From Erwinia_E haradaeae_B (GTDB lineage Bacteria; Pseudomonadota; Gammaproteobacteria; Enterobacterales; Enterobacteriaceae): a DNA stretch of 64,000 nt. The DNA lies in the NCBI RefSeq assembly GCF_900698985.1, contig NZ_LR217730.1:744001-808000 (forward strand), in the 5' to 3' direction. Made by a program: the position numbers and the translations under genes. The notes beneath the pieces are model-generated. The model searched no databases and had not been told where the DNA came from. It worked only from the letters and a program-made list of their open reading frames with translations. Positions within the stretch are counted from its first letter, which is position 1. Every line of letters starts with the position of its first letter. Positions 63,859 through 64,000 of this stretch are shown piece after piece.

Positions 63859-64000
63859 TTGAAAAATTTAACTTTACGGATAAACACCATGGGTGAAAAT
63901 TATGATCCTGTATTACGTCACCCTTATTAATAAAAAAAACCTTAGTATCTAATCTAGATTTATACATTCTTTTTGGTTGATAAATCTAATTTAATTTTAT
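63859..64000 (+). pseudogene. plsX: Broken plsX (phosphate acyltransferase), start region
   Basis: Remnant of the acyl-ACP:phosphate acyltransferase that feeds PlsY. Starting at the TTG at 63859 the frame reads LKNLTLRINTMGENYDPVL, in register with the E. coli start LTRLTLALDVMGGDFGPSV. After HPY come two TAA codons (63928-63933) and further in-frame TAGs, then IYTFFLVDKSNLI, which aligns with QLTLLLVGNPDTI one codon out of register. It begins 20 bases after rpmF, the enteric position. The window ends inside it. Confidence 0.8.

Noticed and set aside
1..64000. CRISPR arrays, insertion sequences, prophage genes, rRNA operons, replication origin
   Set aside because: Looked for spaced repeats, transposase or integrase motifs, rRNA landmarks and DnaA-box clusters by eye and found none.

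Overview
This window looks like part of the chromosome of a reduced, host-restricted gammaproteobacterium of the Enterobacterales, most likely an insect endosymbiont. Almost every intact protein reads as a close relative of an Escherichia coli/Sodalis-type protein, and many gene neighbourhoods match E. coli. The DNA is very AT-rich, and by summing gene lengths only about half of the 64 kb (roughly 31.5 kb) is intact gene. There are no insertion sequences, prophage genes, CRISPR arrays or transposases. Low GC, low coding density and an enteric gene set fit the gammaproteobacterial partners of mealybugs and similar Sodalis-allied symbionts; the exact organism is an inference I cannot prove here.

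Layout. 1-5.3 kb: ileS (5' end outside the window), lspA, ispH, corA. 6.9-8 kb: ompA with an E. coli-like promoter and leader. 9-12 kb: tig, then divergent nadK and grpE, the latter with a sigma-32-type promoter. 12.4-12.9 kb: a fossil locus that I read as nudC and thiC remnants with a decayed TPP riboswitch. 14-19 kb: pmbA (tldE) and yciC-yciB-yciA. 20-24 kb: der and ygfZ. 25.1-26.8 kb: broken cmoB and cmoA. 27.5-30.6 kb: gloB, rnhA/dnaQ and tRNA-Asp. 31-32.5 kb: rpsF-priB-rpsR-rplI. 33.9-38.5 kb: rnb, speE-speD. 40-44 kb: purD and purH. 47-50 kb: plsC and fabB. 52.3 kb: RNase P RNA. 53-57 kb: fabV, ndk, rlmN. 58 kb: broken rodZ. 59-61.7 kb: ispG, hisS. 63.7-64 kb: rpmF followed by a broken plsX.

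Functionally the surviving genes serve translation (ileS, hisS, ribosomal proteins, rlmN, der, tRNA, rnpB), protein folding (tig, grpE), DNA maintenance (dnaQ, rnhA, priB), envelope and lipid synthesis (fabB, fabV, plsC, lspA, ompA), isoprenoid precursors (ispG, ispH), purine end-steps (purH, purD), polyamines (speD, speE), NADP (nadK) and Fe-S upkeep (ygfZ). Several losses are still legible as pseudogenes: cmoA, cmoB, rodZ and plsX clearly, nudC and thiC probably, yceD possibly.

I did not find a novel multi-gene system. The most interesting material is the record of genome decay (legible pseudogenes, orphan terminators, long intergenic hairpins), the conserved regulatory islands upstream of ompA, grpE, rnpB, rpsF and tRNA-Asp, and a Der GTPase that has lost the specificity aspartate of its first G domain.
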